DNA of 64,000 nucleotides from Przewalskia tangutica. Its lineage: Eukaryota; Streptophyta; Magnoliopsida; Solanales; Solanaceae. Positions 1-11,995 of this stretch are shown in pieces. The stretch is from assembly GCA_029844215.1 (NCBI GenBank), contig CM056736.1:52575562-52639561 (forward strand). Direction: 5' to 3'. Each line of letters begins with the position of its first letter. The first letter of the stretch is position 1. The position numbers and the translations under genes are program-made. The notes under the pieces are model-generated. The model worked only from the letters and a program-made list of their open reading frames with translations, searched no databases and was not told where the DNA came from.

Positions 1-606
1 TTCCGTTTGGATTCTTTGTCTTGTTGTTGAGGTCACATGGACATGTCTACACCGTCGCAATTCAGGCATGTGGCCATGGGACATTGTGTTGCATCATGGA
101 CATGTCTACACCGTCACGATGTTGTGGGCGTGAGACCCGTAGTTATATTGGAGTGATATTGTTTTATGTTGTGTGTAGTTTGGTTATCATACATGTCTCT
201 GCTTTATATAGACTAGTATGGTTTCATTTCTGATATTATGCAGATTTCACATACTTGGTATTGATCGACCTTGCGTTCATCGATCGTGGATCCCCGCTCT
301 TAGGATCACGTATTGGAAGTTCCGTTTCTTGGAGGCTTATCTTTTGGTATGTGTTCCACTGAGTTGTAGGTTCTTGTACATTGGTATGGCGGGGCCTGTC
401 GTCATAGTCGTGTAAATCTTAAGTGTAGTCTGTTGTGGCGGGGTTGTAAAGGATTAAAAGTTTTATGTATATCGAAAAGCGTTTGGTTGCTGTTTATTTA
501 TGATATCTCTTGTTAAATGACTCATGTTTTATGTTCGCTGATTTTCTCGATGTATGTATCACTAGGGTGCCCAGGGTAAGGCACGATGCGCCAGGCAGTC
601 GTTACA
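1..606 (+). repeat. F 5' LTR, 3' end only
   Basis: The window opens inside this LTR. Its first bases match the F 3' LTR from about 14165, and the match runs to the end of both (GTCGTTACA). It contains the end of the tandem-repeat block with the GGACATGTCTACACCGT core (40-115) and the U5-like tail (GGGTGC, GGTAAGGCAC) seen in all family LTRs. About 3.0 kb of this LTR is missing to the left. Confidence 0.85.
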
Positions 607-1198
607 AAAGTGGTATCGAGCGATTAATCCTCGGAAAGTGTCTGTGTCTAGTAGAGTCTTGATTATCGATGTGTTGTGCACCATCTATAATCGAGAGAGG
701 CTGAGACATTTAGGATTAGTTTCCATTCTTCTCATCCCGAGATCGTGCCTTAGAGCATGTTGTAAGTTGGACCCTCGGCGTATCTCGTTTTTACAGTTAT
801 GCCTCGCGGCAACGAGCCGGCAAGGCAGCCGAGGCGCTAGTGAGATCTGAGGAGTTCGGCGCAGTCGATGCACGAGTTGTGCTTGACGGCGGGTTTTGTA
901 GCGCCGCCAGAGTTAGAGCGCGGCAATGGCTGCCGAGACCGCGATACACGAGCCTCGATCCGCGATGCAGGGCGGAGAGATGGGTTACAAGGAGATGGCC
1001 CGATTCTTGGCGGTCGTGGCGATATGAGATAGGATCTGGCGATTCAGTTCGATAGCACCAGTGGTTCACCCCGGCGAGATAGTTTGAGGCTACGGGACTT
1101 TACGAGTTGTAGCCGCGAGTTTTCGAGGCACGAGGATGATCATGAGAGTTCATCCGGCGATTCTGACGGATCACGCGGGTGATCAAGCTTGAAGCGAG
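607..1198 (+). pseudogene. F leader and gag N-terminal remnant
   Basis: This is the untranslated leader followed by a gag start at 799 (ATGCCTCGCGGC), equivalent to the ATG at 41344 in D and 25764 in B. The frame is broken by many small indels, so no long ORF survives. The later part (about 1130-1198) corresponds to the stretch reading roughly EFIRRF.DH.GDQGL in B, a capsid-type segment. It stops at the G insertion and resumes at 9773. Confidence 0.7.
611..622 (+). other. F primer binding site
   Basis: TGGTATCGAGCG lies 5 bases after the LTR end. It is one base short of the usual plant tRNA-iMet site TGGTATCAGAGC. The same shortened form is in G and I, and a more damaged one is in B. Confidence 0.75.
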
Positions 1199-1739
1199 TG
1201 TAACGACGTTCGGGCGTGCAGTGCCTTATCCGGGCACCCTAGTGATACAACATCGAGAAAACGCGGAAAATAAAACATAGTCATAAACAAGAGATATAAT
1301 AATAAGCAGGCCAACCAAAGCGGTTGCCTTCGTATATACATAAAACACGAGCAGTTTAATCCTTTACAACCTTCTAAGATTTACAACGACTATGACGGGA
1401 CGGGGCCGCCATACCCCGAATGTACAAGAACTCTACAACTCGAGAACACATACCAAAAGATAAGCCTCAAGAAACGGTCTGTTGGCGTGATCCTAAGCGG
1501 GGATCCACGGCCGTGTACCTCACTGCGGCATGACGCGGCCAGGAGAGTCGACAACAGTACCAAGTATGTGGCGTAAAAATCAGTAATGAAATCATACTAG
1601 TCATATAAAGCGGGAGACATGTATGATAACCCAACTACGATTCAACATAAGCGATCATATCGATCGAGGACTCGCCTCAGTCATCACTCAAATATAACTA
1701 TGGGTCTCACGCCCACAACATCAATCATGTTCGCATCAT

Positions 1740-2015
1740 GGCGCATGCCCCGAGTGCGCCGGTGTAGGCATGTCGTGATGCAACAATAATACCAATGCCC
1801 GTGGCCACGTGCCGGAATTCTACCTCGGTGTAGACACGTCCATGTGACATCAACAATAATATCTGGGTGATCAACTCGCGCACGGCCACATGCCCCGAAT
1901 TCTACCGGTGTAGACATGTCCATGTAACCACAATAACAATATATCGGGTAATCAACCCGACCGCGTGGCGCGTGCCGGAGTGCGTCGGTGTAGGCATGTC
2001 CACGTGACATCAACA
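1740..2015 (-). repeat. Tandem-repeat block of G 3' LTR
   Basis: About four imperfect copies of a 65-85 bp unit. On the plus strand each contains GAATTCTACC then CGGTGTAGACATGTCCATG, then an A-rich tail (ACATCAACAATAATATC). The 165-residue minus-strand ORF across this stretch is only a repeat read in frame. Confidence 0.8.
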
Positions 2016-3798
2016 ACAAGACAATCAAAATGGAAACATACGTGGAATTCTCCGCCACGTCGAAGTAAGTTATCAATAAGTCGACCCCTCTATCGAGACG
2101 CGGTAACGTAAATACCACACTTGCACAGCAAAGGCTATCATCACAAGTATAGGCAAGTTTCACAACAACAAGCACAGGCAAGTTTCACAACAAGCATAGG
2201 CAAGTTTCACACAACTCAAAGTACTTTCATTTTATGCCAAAGTCGGGTTTTAACCCCAAAGTACTACATCGTTAAGTTCTTTTAAAGAGATCCATTTCTT
2301 TTATAAAAGTCACCCGATACCCGTAGTATTAGAATGACCAACCCACCTTCCTTTTCAAAACCAAGTAACAACATTCTTTTCCTAAGTTCGGTTGCCTAGT
2401 TTGATTACTCAAGCTTATTTTCAAATGGTTTCATAGTTCCCAAACTTAATCATTTGATTCCTTTTAGAACAATTGAGTAACCTATGTCATATATGTGAGT
2501 AGTTTATTCTTGTTATAACGATCTTATTCGTGACCATGATCTAGAAAATGTAATATCATTTTGTCTTATCTTAGCTTCATGCGGATGGAGGTTTCGGTTT
2601 TGATACAACACATCATTATTCAATACATTTTCCTTTATTAACGCTGCAGTGGTCTGTCGATACACATTCTGGTTCCCGAAATCAGTAAAACATTATCCCT
2701 TTAAAAATCAAGTACTCATTACTCACGAATGAGGTTTCACACAAACATCCACATTAAAACAAATAAGTTAAGTCTCTTATCTTATAAGATCAAGTCTCTT
2801 AACTTCTAACATGAGTAAACCATTTTCATTTACATAAGGTCGTTATAACTAACTTCCCATAAAGCTATTATAACACCCTATGTTTTAAACCAACCAAATC
2901 ACTTAGCATGTACGCGTCTCCGTACTACATAGTTCCAACAATCATGCTAGAAAAGATAGGAAGAGGTTCACATACCTCGCGACGATTTATCGACAATAAG
3001 CAAAATGCTCCAAGTACTACAACCTTGCTAGCCCTTTCCACTCCTCGAGTAGAATACGCTACTCATAGTACTTTCACCTATAAAGGTCACAAACGTCTAT
3101 TAACCCCAAAACGCAAGTTTCTATCTTTCTCTAGAAAAACAGCGTAAATCTCTCCTCTAACGAGGCGGCTACCAAGCCAACGGGGTTTACGGACGTGTAC
3201 AATTCTACTCGATAATACTACACAAGTCTTATGTAAATACTGATTCGATTGATTCTTTATTCTTGAGCTTAAGTCAAAAGACATTGCGAATACTAAGTAG
3301 TTCCATATATAGTATACTTGACTATATATTCTAACAAACATGTAATTTCCAATTACAATAGAGACAAGATAATTACCTCGATAAGCCCAAAATTATCCAA
3401 GTTATAATGTCGATCACGAGCAAGGTTTAGCTCAAATGCGCTCCAAACCACTCCAAACAAGAAGTTCTAACCAACCTCAAATACTTGACCAACTATGAAG
3501 ATTTCCTTAGGGTTTGGTTTGAGACTAAAGGACAAAAGGTAGTATTTCGGACTCTACGTAAAGAGGTATCTTTGGAATACTACAACTAAGGTATTTTGGG
3601 CATTATAACAATACTGGGAGTATTTCTATACCATGACAAGGGTATTATGCGAAACAACTAGGCTAGGGGTAAGGGGAACATTCTCGGCCAAAGGCCCAGG
3701 AGGAGGAGGAGGAGGCTTGGGGCGAGGCTACTAGAGGAGGGAGGGATTTCAAGACTTAGACAAAGTGAGGAGTGAATGAATAAGTCTTCATGAGGAGG

Positions 3799-4147
3799 TA
3801 TTTATAGCAAAACCAAAGGCCAACCATGGCGAGATCAAGCCATGTGCAAGGCAAGTGTAAGGCGAAGATCAAGCCAAGTGCACCCTAGACCTACTCCTTA
3901 AAACCCTCACAAATATCTACACAAATATCTAGCACAACTTGCCTCAATTCGGCCAAGTCGCTTGCGTCTTCCGTTGTGAGGTGACACATGTCACCCTCCG
4001 TTAGTCGAATGTTTCGTCTCTCGGAAAAATCCATAAAAATACAAAGCGACATAGCGGAATTTTCCGCAAGCGTTTAGTCAAACGACTCTAGCAGGGTGTT
4101 GTGCCAAAGGTAAAATCGGCCAAGGGTGCCATGGGGTGACACGTGTC
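3799..4147 (-). promoter_or_regulatory. G 3' LTR core promoter
   Basis: The TATA box is TATTTATA at 3799-3806 (TATAAATA on the minus strand). GACACGTGTC (4138-4147) and a near copy GACACATGTC (about 3982) lie upstream in element orientation. Confidence 0.65.
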
Positions 4148-4447
4148 GCCCGATTCGCCAGAATATTTCGTCTTAGAAAATATCCAAATTCTGAAATCTC
4201 AAAAACAAAGCGGGCCAGTAAATTTCTCCGTGGCGTGACCATTCAGAAAATAAAATCTCAAAATTCTAATATAATCTATGAAGTCCAAATACCAAATCAG
4301 GAATCAATTCCCGTTAACGAACCTTTTTCTTCACAAATAACAGGAAACTTTTCCGCGAAAACTCACATCTTTCTTTCTTTTCAAAATTTACTTGTACTCT
4401 AAATGCGTCGTCCTCACATACATACTCTGCAACTACGAGGTATAACA

Positions 4448-4461
4448 TTCTCCCCTCGCCG
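4448..4461 (-). other. G polypurine tract
   Basis: TTCTCCCCTCGCC on the plus strand is a purine-rich tract on the element strand, directly before the 3' LTR. An inverted repeat (ACATTCG.CCGAATGT) follows at about 4463. Confidence 0.75.
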
Positions 4462-5127
4462 AAACATTCGTCCGAATGTTCCTTCTCAAGCGGATATCGA
4501 TGAAGTTCCTCTAACAAGTTGCGGCGCCACGCGGCACGAGATAACACACGTTATCTTCCTCCCTTACTCGTTGTACCGCTTCCGAACACTCGAACTCTCG
4601 AAGACGTATCATACTTGTCATTACTTAGTTCGAAAATCTGCGGAGTCACTACCTCGAACTTGGTCATCTTACTAACCTCAAACTTCCTTAAGGCCATTCC
4701 GGCCTTACGAACCTTCTGGTCGAACGCGTCCACGAACTCATCGATGATCATACAAACTTGGGCCTAGCATCCGTGACCCTACCACTGGCGGGACCACCCG
4801 GCGGGTTCTGGTTGACCAAATGGTCCTCAACCCGACCCGAACTCTTGTTCCCGATCGGAACAATCTTACTAATTCACATCATGAAAGCTACCACTTCCAT
4901 CTCACACTACGGACTTATCACACAAATAAATCCCACGTATACCACTACTCGATAAGGGTCAAACATAAAATAAATCTTTAATCTCAAGGCGACCTTACCA
5001 CAAGGTCTCGATCGTGACATAGTCTAAGGTTCACTTACCATGCCCCCATCGTAACCTCGACTAAACATGTTTTCAAACTCACAATTAACACAACGCTATT
5101 CGTACATAGCACATAATAATGAGACCG
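4462..5127 (-). pseudogene. G conserved 3' internal region
   Basis: This non-pol region lies between the gag remnant and the purine tract and is shared by all gag-only elements here. A minus-strand frame at 4551-4751 gives the conserved run KAGMALRKFEVSKMTKFE. I do not recognise its function. It matches about 56480-56720 in element I. Confidence 0.5.
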
Positions 5128-6294
5128 TCATAACAAGCATACCAAAACTCTAGAGGTTAAGGATATACAAGCTCGCTCCACTCTAATCATAGGCACTGCC
5201 AGTGCATGTATGAAAGGCGATGAAGCGATCCGGTGGTGAGTCGTAACATCCGTGCTACCCTTGGTGACGATTACCGCAAAAATGGCCTGCTCGCAAAAAT
5301 AACAAGCTCCTGCACCACGACACTCCGAAATGCGGTCTACCATCGACCACGAGGTAGGGGTGACGCGTCTGCCAACACCGCCTTCGGAAACTCGAACCCG
5401 GAGCCACGACACGCTCACGAAGGCGGAGGACCACTCTGCCGCGGCGGTACAAAACTAGTCTTCTTGAGGCGGTCGCCTCGAAAGTCGCCAAAGACCACGA
5501 TGTCACGGCCTCTTACTGATCGGTCATTAGTCGACCTCTATCCTGGTGCGTGAGCTGCATGCGGGCAATGTCCATGCGGTGAAGGGCTACTCTGAACATG
5601 CCTCGGCGTGTAATCATCGAGCCTGTAACATATCGGTGCACTCGATCCTCCATACTAGCTATTTGGGGCGTCAGGGCGATGAGTCGAACTCGCATTGTAC
5701 TCCGCGCTCTGTCTAAGCATCAAAAATCGGCCCGTGCCCTCCTCATCTGCGGAGGCAAGAAGTGCGTGAGAAAGCCGAAAACTCATCCCATGGAGTGCAT
5801 GCTCTCCCGGGAAAGCTCCGTGAATCAAACCAATCATTGCGGTATCACGCGGCCGTCTGAACAAAGGTCATCGGTTTACGAAGCCTTGATCACCGCGTGA
5901 TCGTATGCCGGATGAACTCCTGCGGATCATCCTCGAGCCTCGACCCATAAAACTCTGGCGAACTCTAACTCGAGAAAGTCCGTAGCCTCAAACTATCGCT
6001 CGGGGTGAACGGCTGGTGCTCTGGGCTGCTGCGTCCGCCTATCCTCGAATCGGACCACGGCGGCCAAACCATCTCGTAACCCATCTCCTGCGCGGTGTGG
6101 GGTGGAGGCTCAGTGCTGCGGTCTCGGCCCGGCCATTCTTTGCGGCTAACCTCTCTTTGGGTGGCGGCGTCCAAAACCGCCGTCGAAGCCTGACCTCAGT
6201 CTTATGCGGGCTGCGCCTGCGTGCTCTCTGTATCTCACTAGCGGCACCCTCGGTGCCTTGCCCTCTGGGCTCTGGTTGCTACTTGCGGAGGCAT
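5128..6294 (-). pseudogene. G degenerate gag with zinc-knuckle remnant
   Basis: Gag starts at the ATG complementary to 6292-6294 (ATGCCTCCGCAAG). The long class of gag follows, about 938 bp from start to zinc knuckles. A capsid-type portion is visible in pieces around 5600-5760 (MEDRVHRYV near 5640 and FLMLRQS near 5725, minus strand). The zinc-knuckle part (5274-5356) still reads SECRGAGACYFCEQ but the frame breaks on both sides. The product would have been a nucleic-acid-binding structural protein. It cannot be made from this copy. Confidence 0.7.
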
Positions 6295-6470
6295 AATCGG
6301 TAAAACGAGATCGTCGGAGGGTCGACTTACAACGGCTCTAAGGCACGATCTCGGAATGAGAAGAATGGAAACCAATCCTAAATGTCCTATAGCCTCACGA
6401 TTATAGATGTGGTGCCTGACACGATAATCAAGACTCTACTAGACACGGTGCAGACACTTTCAGAGATTAG

Positions 6471-6482
6471 CGCTCGATACCA
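6471..6482 (-). other. G primer binding site
   Basis: CGCTCGATACCA on the plus strand is TGGTATCGAGCG on the element strand, 4 bases from the 5' LTR end at 6487. Confidence 0.75.
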
Positions 6483-7019
6483 CTTTTGTAACGACGTTCG
6501 GGCGGGTGCCTTATCGGCACCTAGTGATACAACATCGAGAGAAAACGGAAAATAAAACATGAGTCATGAAACAAGAGATATAATAATAGCAGGCCAACCA
6601 AAGCGGTTGCCTTGTATATCATAAAACACGAGCAGTTTAATCCTTTACAACCACAGTCACTACGGACCTCTAAGATTTGCGACTATGACGGACGGGGCCC
6701 GCCGTACCATGTACAGAACCTACAACTCGGGAACACATACCAAAAGATAAGCCTCCGGAGCTTCAATCTGTGATCCTAGGCGGGGATCCACATGTACCTC
6801 TACTGCGGCATGAACGCGGCCGAGGTCGATCTGGTACCAAGTATGTGCGTAAAAATCGTAATGAAATCATACTAGTCTATATAAAGCGGGAGACATGTAT
6901 GATAACCCAACTCTGATTCGCGACATAAAGCGATCATATCGATCGAGGACTCGCGCCTCAGTAATGCTCGAATATAACTATGGGTCTCACGCCCGCGGCA
7001 TCAATCATATTCGCGTCAT

Positions 7020-7295
7020 GGCGCGTGCCGGAGTGCATCGGTGTAGACATGTCCATGATGCAACAATAATACCAATGCCCCGGCCCGTACCGAATTCTAC
7101 CTCGGTGTAGACACGTCCATGTGACATCAACGATAATATCTTGGGTGATCAACTCGCGCATGCGTGCCCGGAATTCTACCTCGGTGTAGACATGTCCGTG
7201 TAACCACAATAACAATATATCGGGTAATCAACCCGACCGCGTGGCGCGTGCGGAATTCTGCATCGGTGTAGGCATGTCCATGTGACATCAACAAC
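7020..7295 (-). repeat. Tandem-repeat block of G 5' LTR
   Basis: Four imperfect units with the CGGTGTAGACATGTCC core, in the same place as 1740-2015 in the sister LTR. Confidence 0.8.
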
Positions 7296-9125
7296 AAGAC
7301 AGTAATCAAAATGGAAACATACGGTGGAATTCTCCATCACGCCCGACGCGTCGAAGTAAGTTATCAACAAGTCGGCCGCCTCTATCGAGAGCGGTAAATA
7401 CGAAATACCACACTTGCACAACAAAGGCTATCATCAAGCATAGGCAAGTTTCACGACAACAAGCATAGGCAAGTTTCACAACAACAAGCATAGGCAAGTT
7501 TCACACGACTCAAAGTACTTTCATTTTATGCCAAAGTCGGGTTTTAACCCCAAAGTACTACATCGTTAAGTTCTTTTAAAAGAGATCCATTTCTTTATAA
7601 AAGTCACCGATACGTAGTATTAGAATGACCAACCCACCTTCCTTTTCAAAACCAAGTAACAACATTCTTTTCCTAAGTTCCGGTTTGCCTAGTTTGATTA
7701 CTCGAAGCTTATTTTCAAATGGTTTCATAGTTCCCAAACTTAATCATTTGATTCCTTTTTAGAACAATTGAGTAACTTTATGTCATATATGTGAGTAGTT
7801 TATTCTTGTTATAACGATCTTATTACAATGACCGTGATCTAGAAAATGTAATATCATTTTGTCTTATCTTAGCTTCTATGCGGATGGAGTTTCTCTTGGT
7901 TTTAATACAACATCATTATTCAATACATTTTCCTTTTATTAGCATTTGCGTTAGTGCCGATACGTTCGATTCGAAATCGGTAAAACATTATCCCTTTAAA
8001 ATCAAGTACTCATTACTCACGAATGAGGTTTCACAAACATCCACATTAAAACAAATAAGTTAAGTCTCTTATCTTATAAGATCAAGTCTCTTAACTTCTA
8101 ACATGATAAACCATTTTCACTTACATAAGGTCGTTATAACTAACTGTAAAGCTATTATAACACCCTATGTTTTAAACCAACAAATCACTTAGCACGTATG
8201 CGTCTACCGTACTACATAGTTCACAACAATCATGCTAGAAAAGATAGGAAGAGGTTCACATACCTCGCGACGATTTATCGACCAAATAAGCAAAATGCTC
8301 AAGTACTACAACGCTTGCTGGCCCTTTCCACTCCTCAGTAGAATCGCTACTCGTAGTACTTTCACTATAAAGGTCCTGCGTCTATTAACCCCAAACACAA
8401 GTTTATCTTTCTATAGAAAATTCAACACCCACATAGCAGCGTAAATCTCTCTCTAACGAGGCTGGCTTGCCAACGGGGTTTACGTCTATGGGCGTGTACA
8501 ATTACTCGATACTACACAAGTCTCTTTGTCTGATCTATGTAAATCTGATTCGATTGATTCTTTATTCTTGGGCTTAAGTCAAAAGACATTGAATACTAAG
8601 TAGTTCCATATATAGTATACTTGACTATATATTCTAACAAACATGTAATTTCCAATTCTGATAGAGGAACAGATAATTACCTCGATAAGCCCAAAATTAT
8701 CAAGTTATAATGTCGATCTGAGCAAGGTTTAGCTCCATTGCGCTCGAAACCACTCGAACAACCCTTAGAAGTTCTAACCAGCCTGCTCAAATCTTGACCA
8801 AGTATGAAGATTTCCTTGGGTTTGGTTTGAGACTAAAGGACAAAAGGTAGTATTTGGACTCTACGTAAAGAGGTATCTTTGGAATACTACAAGGTACAAG
8901 GCTAAGGTATTTTGGGCATTATAACAATACTAGGGGAGTATTTCTATACCTGACAAGGGGGTATTATCGAAAACAACTAGGCTAGGGGTACCATGGCTAG
9001 CACCAAGGGGAACCGCTCGGCCAAGGCCGGAGGAGGAGGGGAGAGGCTTAGGGCGAGGCTACTAGAGGGAGGAGGGATTTCAGACTTAGACAAAGTGAGG
9101 TGAATGAATAAGTCTTCGAGGAGGG

Positions 9126-9465
9126 TATTTATAGCAAAACCAAAGGCCAACCATGGCGAAGATCAAGCCATGTGCAAGGCAAGTGTAAGGCGAGATCAAG
9201 CCAAGTGCACCTAGACCCTACTCGTAAAACCCTGCAAATATCTACGAATATCTAGCACAACTTGCAAGTCGCCCATCTTCCGTTGTGAGGTGACACGTAT
9301 CACCTCCGTTGGTCGAGAATGTTTCGTCTCTCGGAAAAATCCAAAAATACAAAGCGACATAGCGGAATTTTCCGCCGCAGATTCTGTAAGCGTTTAACGA
9401 CTCTAGCAAGGTGTTGTGCCAAAGGTAAAAATCGGCCAAGGGTGCCACGTGGGGTGACACGTGGC
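9126..9465 (-). promoter_or_regulatory. G 5' LTR core promoter
   Basis: TATTTATA at 9126-9133 is the TATA box on the minus strand. GACACGTGGC (9456-9465) and GACACGTATC (9292) are slightly decayed G-box palindromes upstream. Confidence 0.6.
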
Positions 9466-9772
9466 CCCGGTCGCCAGAATATTTCGTCTTAGAAAATATC
9501 CAAATTAGAAATCTCAAAAACAAAGCGGGCCACAAGTAAATTTCTCAGTGGGCCCCGGCGTGACCATTCAGAAAATAAAATCTCAAAATTCTAATATAAT
9601 CTATGAAGTCCAAATACCAAATCACGGGAATCAATTCCCGTTAACGAACCTTTTCTTCACAAATAACAGGAAACTTTTAGTGAAAACTCGCGTCTTTCTT
9701 TCTTTTCAAAATTCTGCCGTACTCTCGTACGTACGTCCTCACATACATACTCTGCAACTACGGGGTATAACA

Positions 9773-10400
9773 GTCTGTGACCTTTGGTTCGCGTCAATTT
9801 GCGTGATCTATGATCGATTGGTTTGATTCATAGGAGCTTTCAGGGAAAGCATCTGCTCCGTATGGGATGAGTTTTGAGCTTTCTCACGCACTTCTTGCCT
9901 CATGAGGAGACGCGGGCAGATTTTTATTCTTGAGACGGAGAGAGTCTGATGTCGAGTTCGATTCTTTGGCTCGATATGTCCTGCTTAGTTGCGGATATGG
10001 AGGATAGGAGTGGGCTTGATGATTATATGGCGAATCTTGTGCGGGTGTTTCTCTTGGCCGGGCATGGACATTGCCGCATGCGAGCTCGTGCGCTAGGATG
10101 TGAGGCACGGAGGGTCAGCGGAATGACTGGATCGTGAGAAGAGGGCCGGGGCGGCGAGTCCTTTGGTGGCTTCGAGGCGGACCGCCTCGGCGAGCTAGTT
10201 ATATACCCCGCGATCTGAGTGGTCCTCCACGTCTTGAGATCAGTCGAGGGCTCGAGGTTCAGATTTCGGGAGAGCGGTGTTAACGGTGAAGCCACCCTAC
10301 CTCGTTGTGACCATTGTGGTAGACTCCATTTTGGAGAGTGTCGTGCTAGATTGGGAGTTTGTTTTGCATGCGGCCAGCGGGGCCATTTGCGAGGACTGTC
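9773..10400 (+). pseudogene. F gag, capsid-like part and zinc knuckles
   Basis: This continues the F gag after the G insertion. The first half is broken, but its order matches the capsid-type region of B (26170-26560). At 10306-10386 a clear frame reads CDHCGRLHFGEC, then CFACGQRGHL. That is a CX2CX3HX3C motif followed by CX2CX4H with the last cysteine lost to an indel. Paired knuckles of this form belong to the nucleocapsid part of plant Ty3/gypsy gag. Gag start to knuckles is about 933 bp once G is removed, the long class shared with B and G. Confidence 0.72.
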
Positions 10401-11270
10401 CTACGGAAGCGCGGATGTTCTGACTCGACGCCGAGGATCTGTGGGTGGTTCATCACCTACTGTATGCGCCTGCGGGCCTATGATTAGAGTGGAGGCGGTA
10501 GCCGGTATATCCTTAACCCTCAGAGTTTTGGTATGCTTGTTATGATGATCTCATTATTGTGTGCTATGTCACGGATAGCATTGTGATATGTGTGAGTTAA
10601 AATGCATGGTTAGTTGGAAGGATACGTATGGAGGCATGGTAAGTGTGAACCTTAGACTATTTCAGCCCGAGACCTTAGAGGTAAGGTCGTCTTGAGTAAA
10701 GGATTCGTTTATGTTTGACCTTTATAAGGGTGAGTAGTATCGTGGGATTTATTTGTGTGATAAGTCCATGGGTAGTGTGAGATGGAAGTGGTAGCTTTCG
10801 TGATGTGAATTAGTAAGATTGTTAGGATCGGGAACAAGAGTTTGCACGGTTGGGAGTGGGTTTAGGACCATTTGCGGGTCAAACCGTAACGGTTTGAGGT
10901 GGGGCCAGTTCTGGGTGGTCACTTGGTGGTAAGTCACGAGGATGCTAGGCCCAAGTTTGTATGATCATCGTATGAGTTCGTGGGCGCGTTCGACGGAAGC
11001 GGTTTGTAAGGCGGGAATGGCCTTAAGGAAGTTTGAGGTTAGTAAGATGACCAAGTTTGGAGGTAGTGACTCGAGATTTTGAGGCAGGTAATGGTGAAGT
11101 ATGAGTGCGTCTTGGGAGAGTTCAGAGTGTTCGAGAAGGGCACGGCGAGTAAGGAAGGAAGATAACGTGTGTTATTTCGTGGCGGTATGGCGTTGGCAAT
11201 TTGTTAGAAGAGCTTCATGATATCAGTCTTGTGAAGGAACATTCGGAATGAATGTTTCTAAGGAGGAGAA
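10401..11270 (+). pseudogene. F conserved 3' internal region
   Basis: This is the non-pol region between gag and the 3' LTR. Around 10975-11085 a frame gives CKAGMALRKFEVSKMTKFGG, as in G and B. No protease or polymerase motif is present. It ends with the inverted repeat GGAACATTC.GAATGTTTC (about 11237) and the purine tract. Confidence 0.5.
11260..11270 (+). other. F polypurine tract
   Basis: AAGGAGGAGAA directly precedes the 3' LTR start TGTTATACCG. Confidence 0.75.
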
Positions 11271-11583
11271 TGTTATACCGTATTTCAGTATGTATGCGAG
11301 GGCGTGCGTGCGAGAATCTGAGAAAGATTGGAAAGGAAGAAAGAGGTGATTTTCCACGGAAAAGTTTCCGGTTTTGTGAAGGAAAAAGGTTCGTTAATGG
11401 GAATTGGATTCCCAGTTTGGTATTCGGACTTCTGGAATATTAGAGAATTATGGAATTTTATTTTGGAAATGGTCACGTGGGGCCCACGGGAGAAATTTAC
11501 GGTTTTGTAGCCAGCTTTGTTTTGAGATTTTGGCCATTGTGGATATTTTTTTTTGAAAGGCGTTTTGAGGGCCAATAGGAGGT

Positions 11584-11995
11584 GACACGTGTCACCGCCT
11601 AGGCTTGTAGAAGTTACATTTGAGCGCAGTCTGTAAGTCGTTTCAGACGAAAGCGTTTCCACACTTTCGTAGGGAAAATTCGGCTATGTCCTTTTTAATT
11701 TGGATTTTAGAGAGGCGAAACATTTTGGACCAGCGGGAGGGTGACATGTGTCACCTCGCATTGGAACTTGTGGCGTCAGTGGGCGATTGGTTCGCGAATT
11801 GGATTGATATTGTGGCTCGCGTTTTGGCCTATTGGTTCCTTGTTTTGTGCCTTGTTTTGGCCTTGTTTGTGGCTTGTCTTGTGCCATGTTTTGTGGAGTA
11901 GGGGTTAGGGTGCACTTGGCTTGATCAAGGCCTTACACTTGCCTTGCACGTGGCTTGATCTTGGCGTTGGTTGGCGTTTGGGTTTCTTATAAATA
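11584..11995 (+). promoter_or_regulatory. F 3' LTR core promoter
   Basis: GACACGTGTC at 11584-11593, a second copy GACATGTGTC near 11742, and TATAAATA at 11988-11995. The start of transcription is expected about 30 bp after the TATA box, near GAAGACTTCATTC. Confidence 0.65.

Larger units (their letters stand above)
1199..4447 (-). repeat. G 3' LTR
   Basis: It aligns end to end with 6487-9772. Differences are mainly 1-6 base indels in CG-rich or CAG/CTG words, with few substitutions. In element order it holds a G-box region, a TATA box, a long AT-rich middle, a tandem-repeat block and the U5-like tail. Confidence 0.88.
1199..9772 (-). mobile_element. Element G: complete gag-only LTR retrotransposon
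   Basis: G is on the minus strand and inserted in the gag region of F. The 5' LTR is 6487-9772 (3286 bp), the primer site 6471-6482, the internal region 4448-6486 (2039 bp), the purine tract 4448-4461 and the 3' LTR 1199-4447 (3249 bp). LTR ends read TGTTATACC...GTCGTTACA in element orientation, as in F, so F and G are one subfamily. Removing G restores the gag sequence seen in B (GAAGC.GAG then GTCTGTGA). A clean 5-bp target duplication is not visible; GTCTG is a candidate if TCTG has been lost on the left side. Only degenerate gag is present inside. Confidence 0.88.
6487..9772 (-). repeat. G 5' LTR
   Basis: This is the sister of 1199-4447 and bounds the element at TATAACA (plus strand, ending 9772). 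A long AT-rich stretch is well conserved with the other copy, whereas GC-rich stretches carry many small indels. Confidence 0.88.

Noticed and set aside
1684..2181. 165-codon minus-strand ORF
   Set aside because: It lies wholly in the G 3' LTR tandem block. The G 5' LTR copy has different stops.
11285..11662. 125-codon minus-strand ORF in the F LTR
   Set aside because: Antisense to the LTR start and promoter region. No motif, and not open in the other LTRs.
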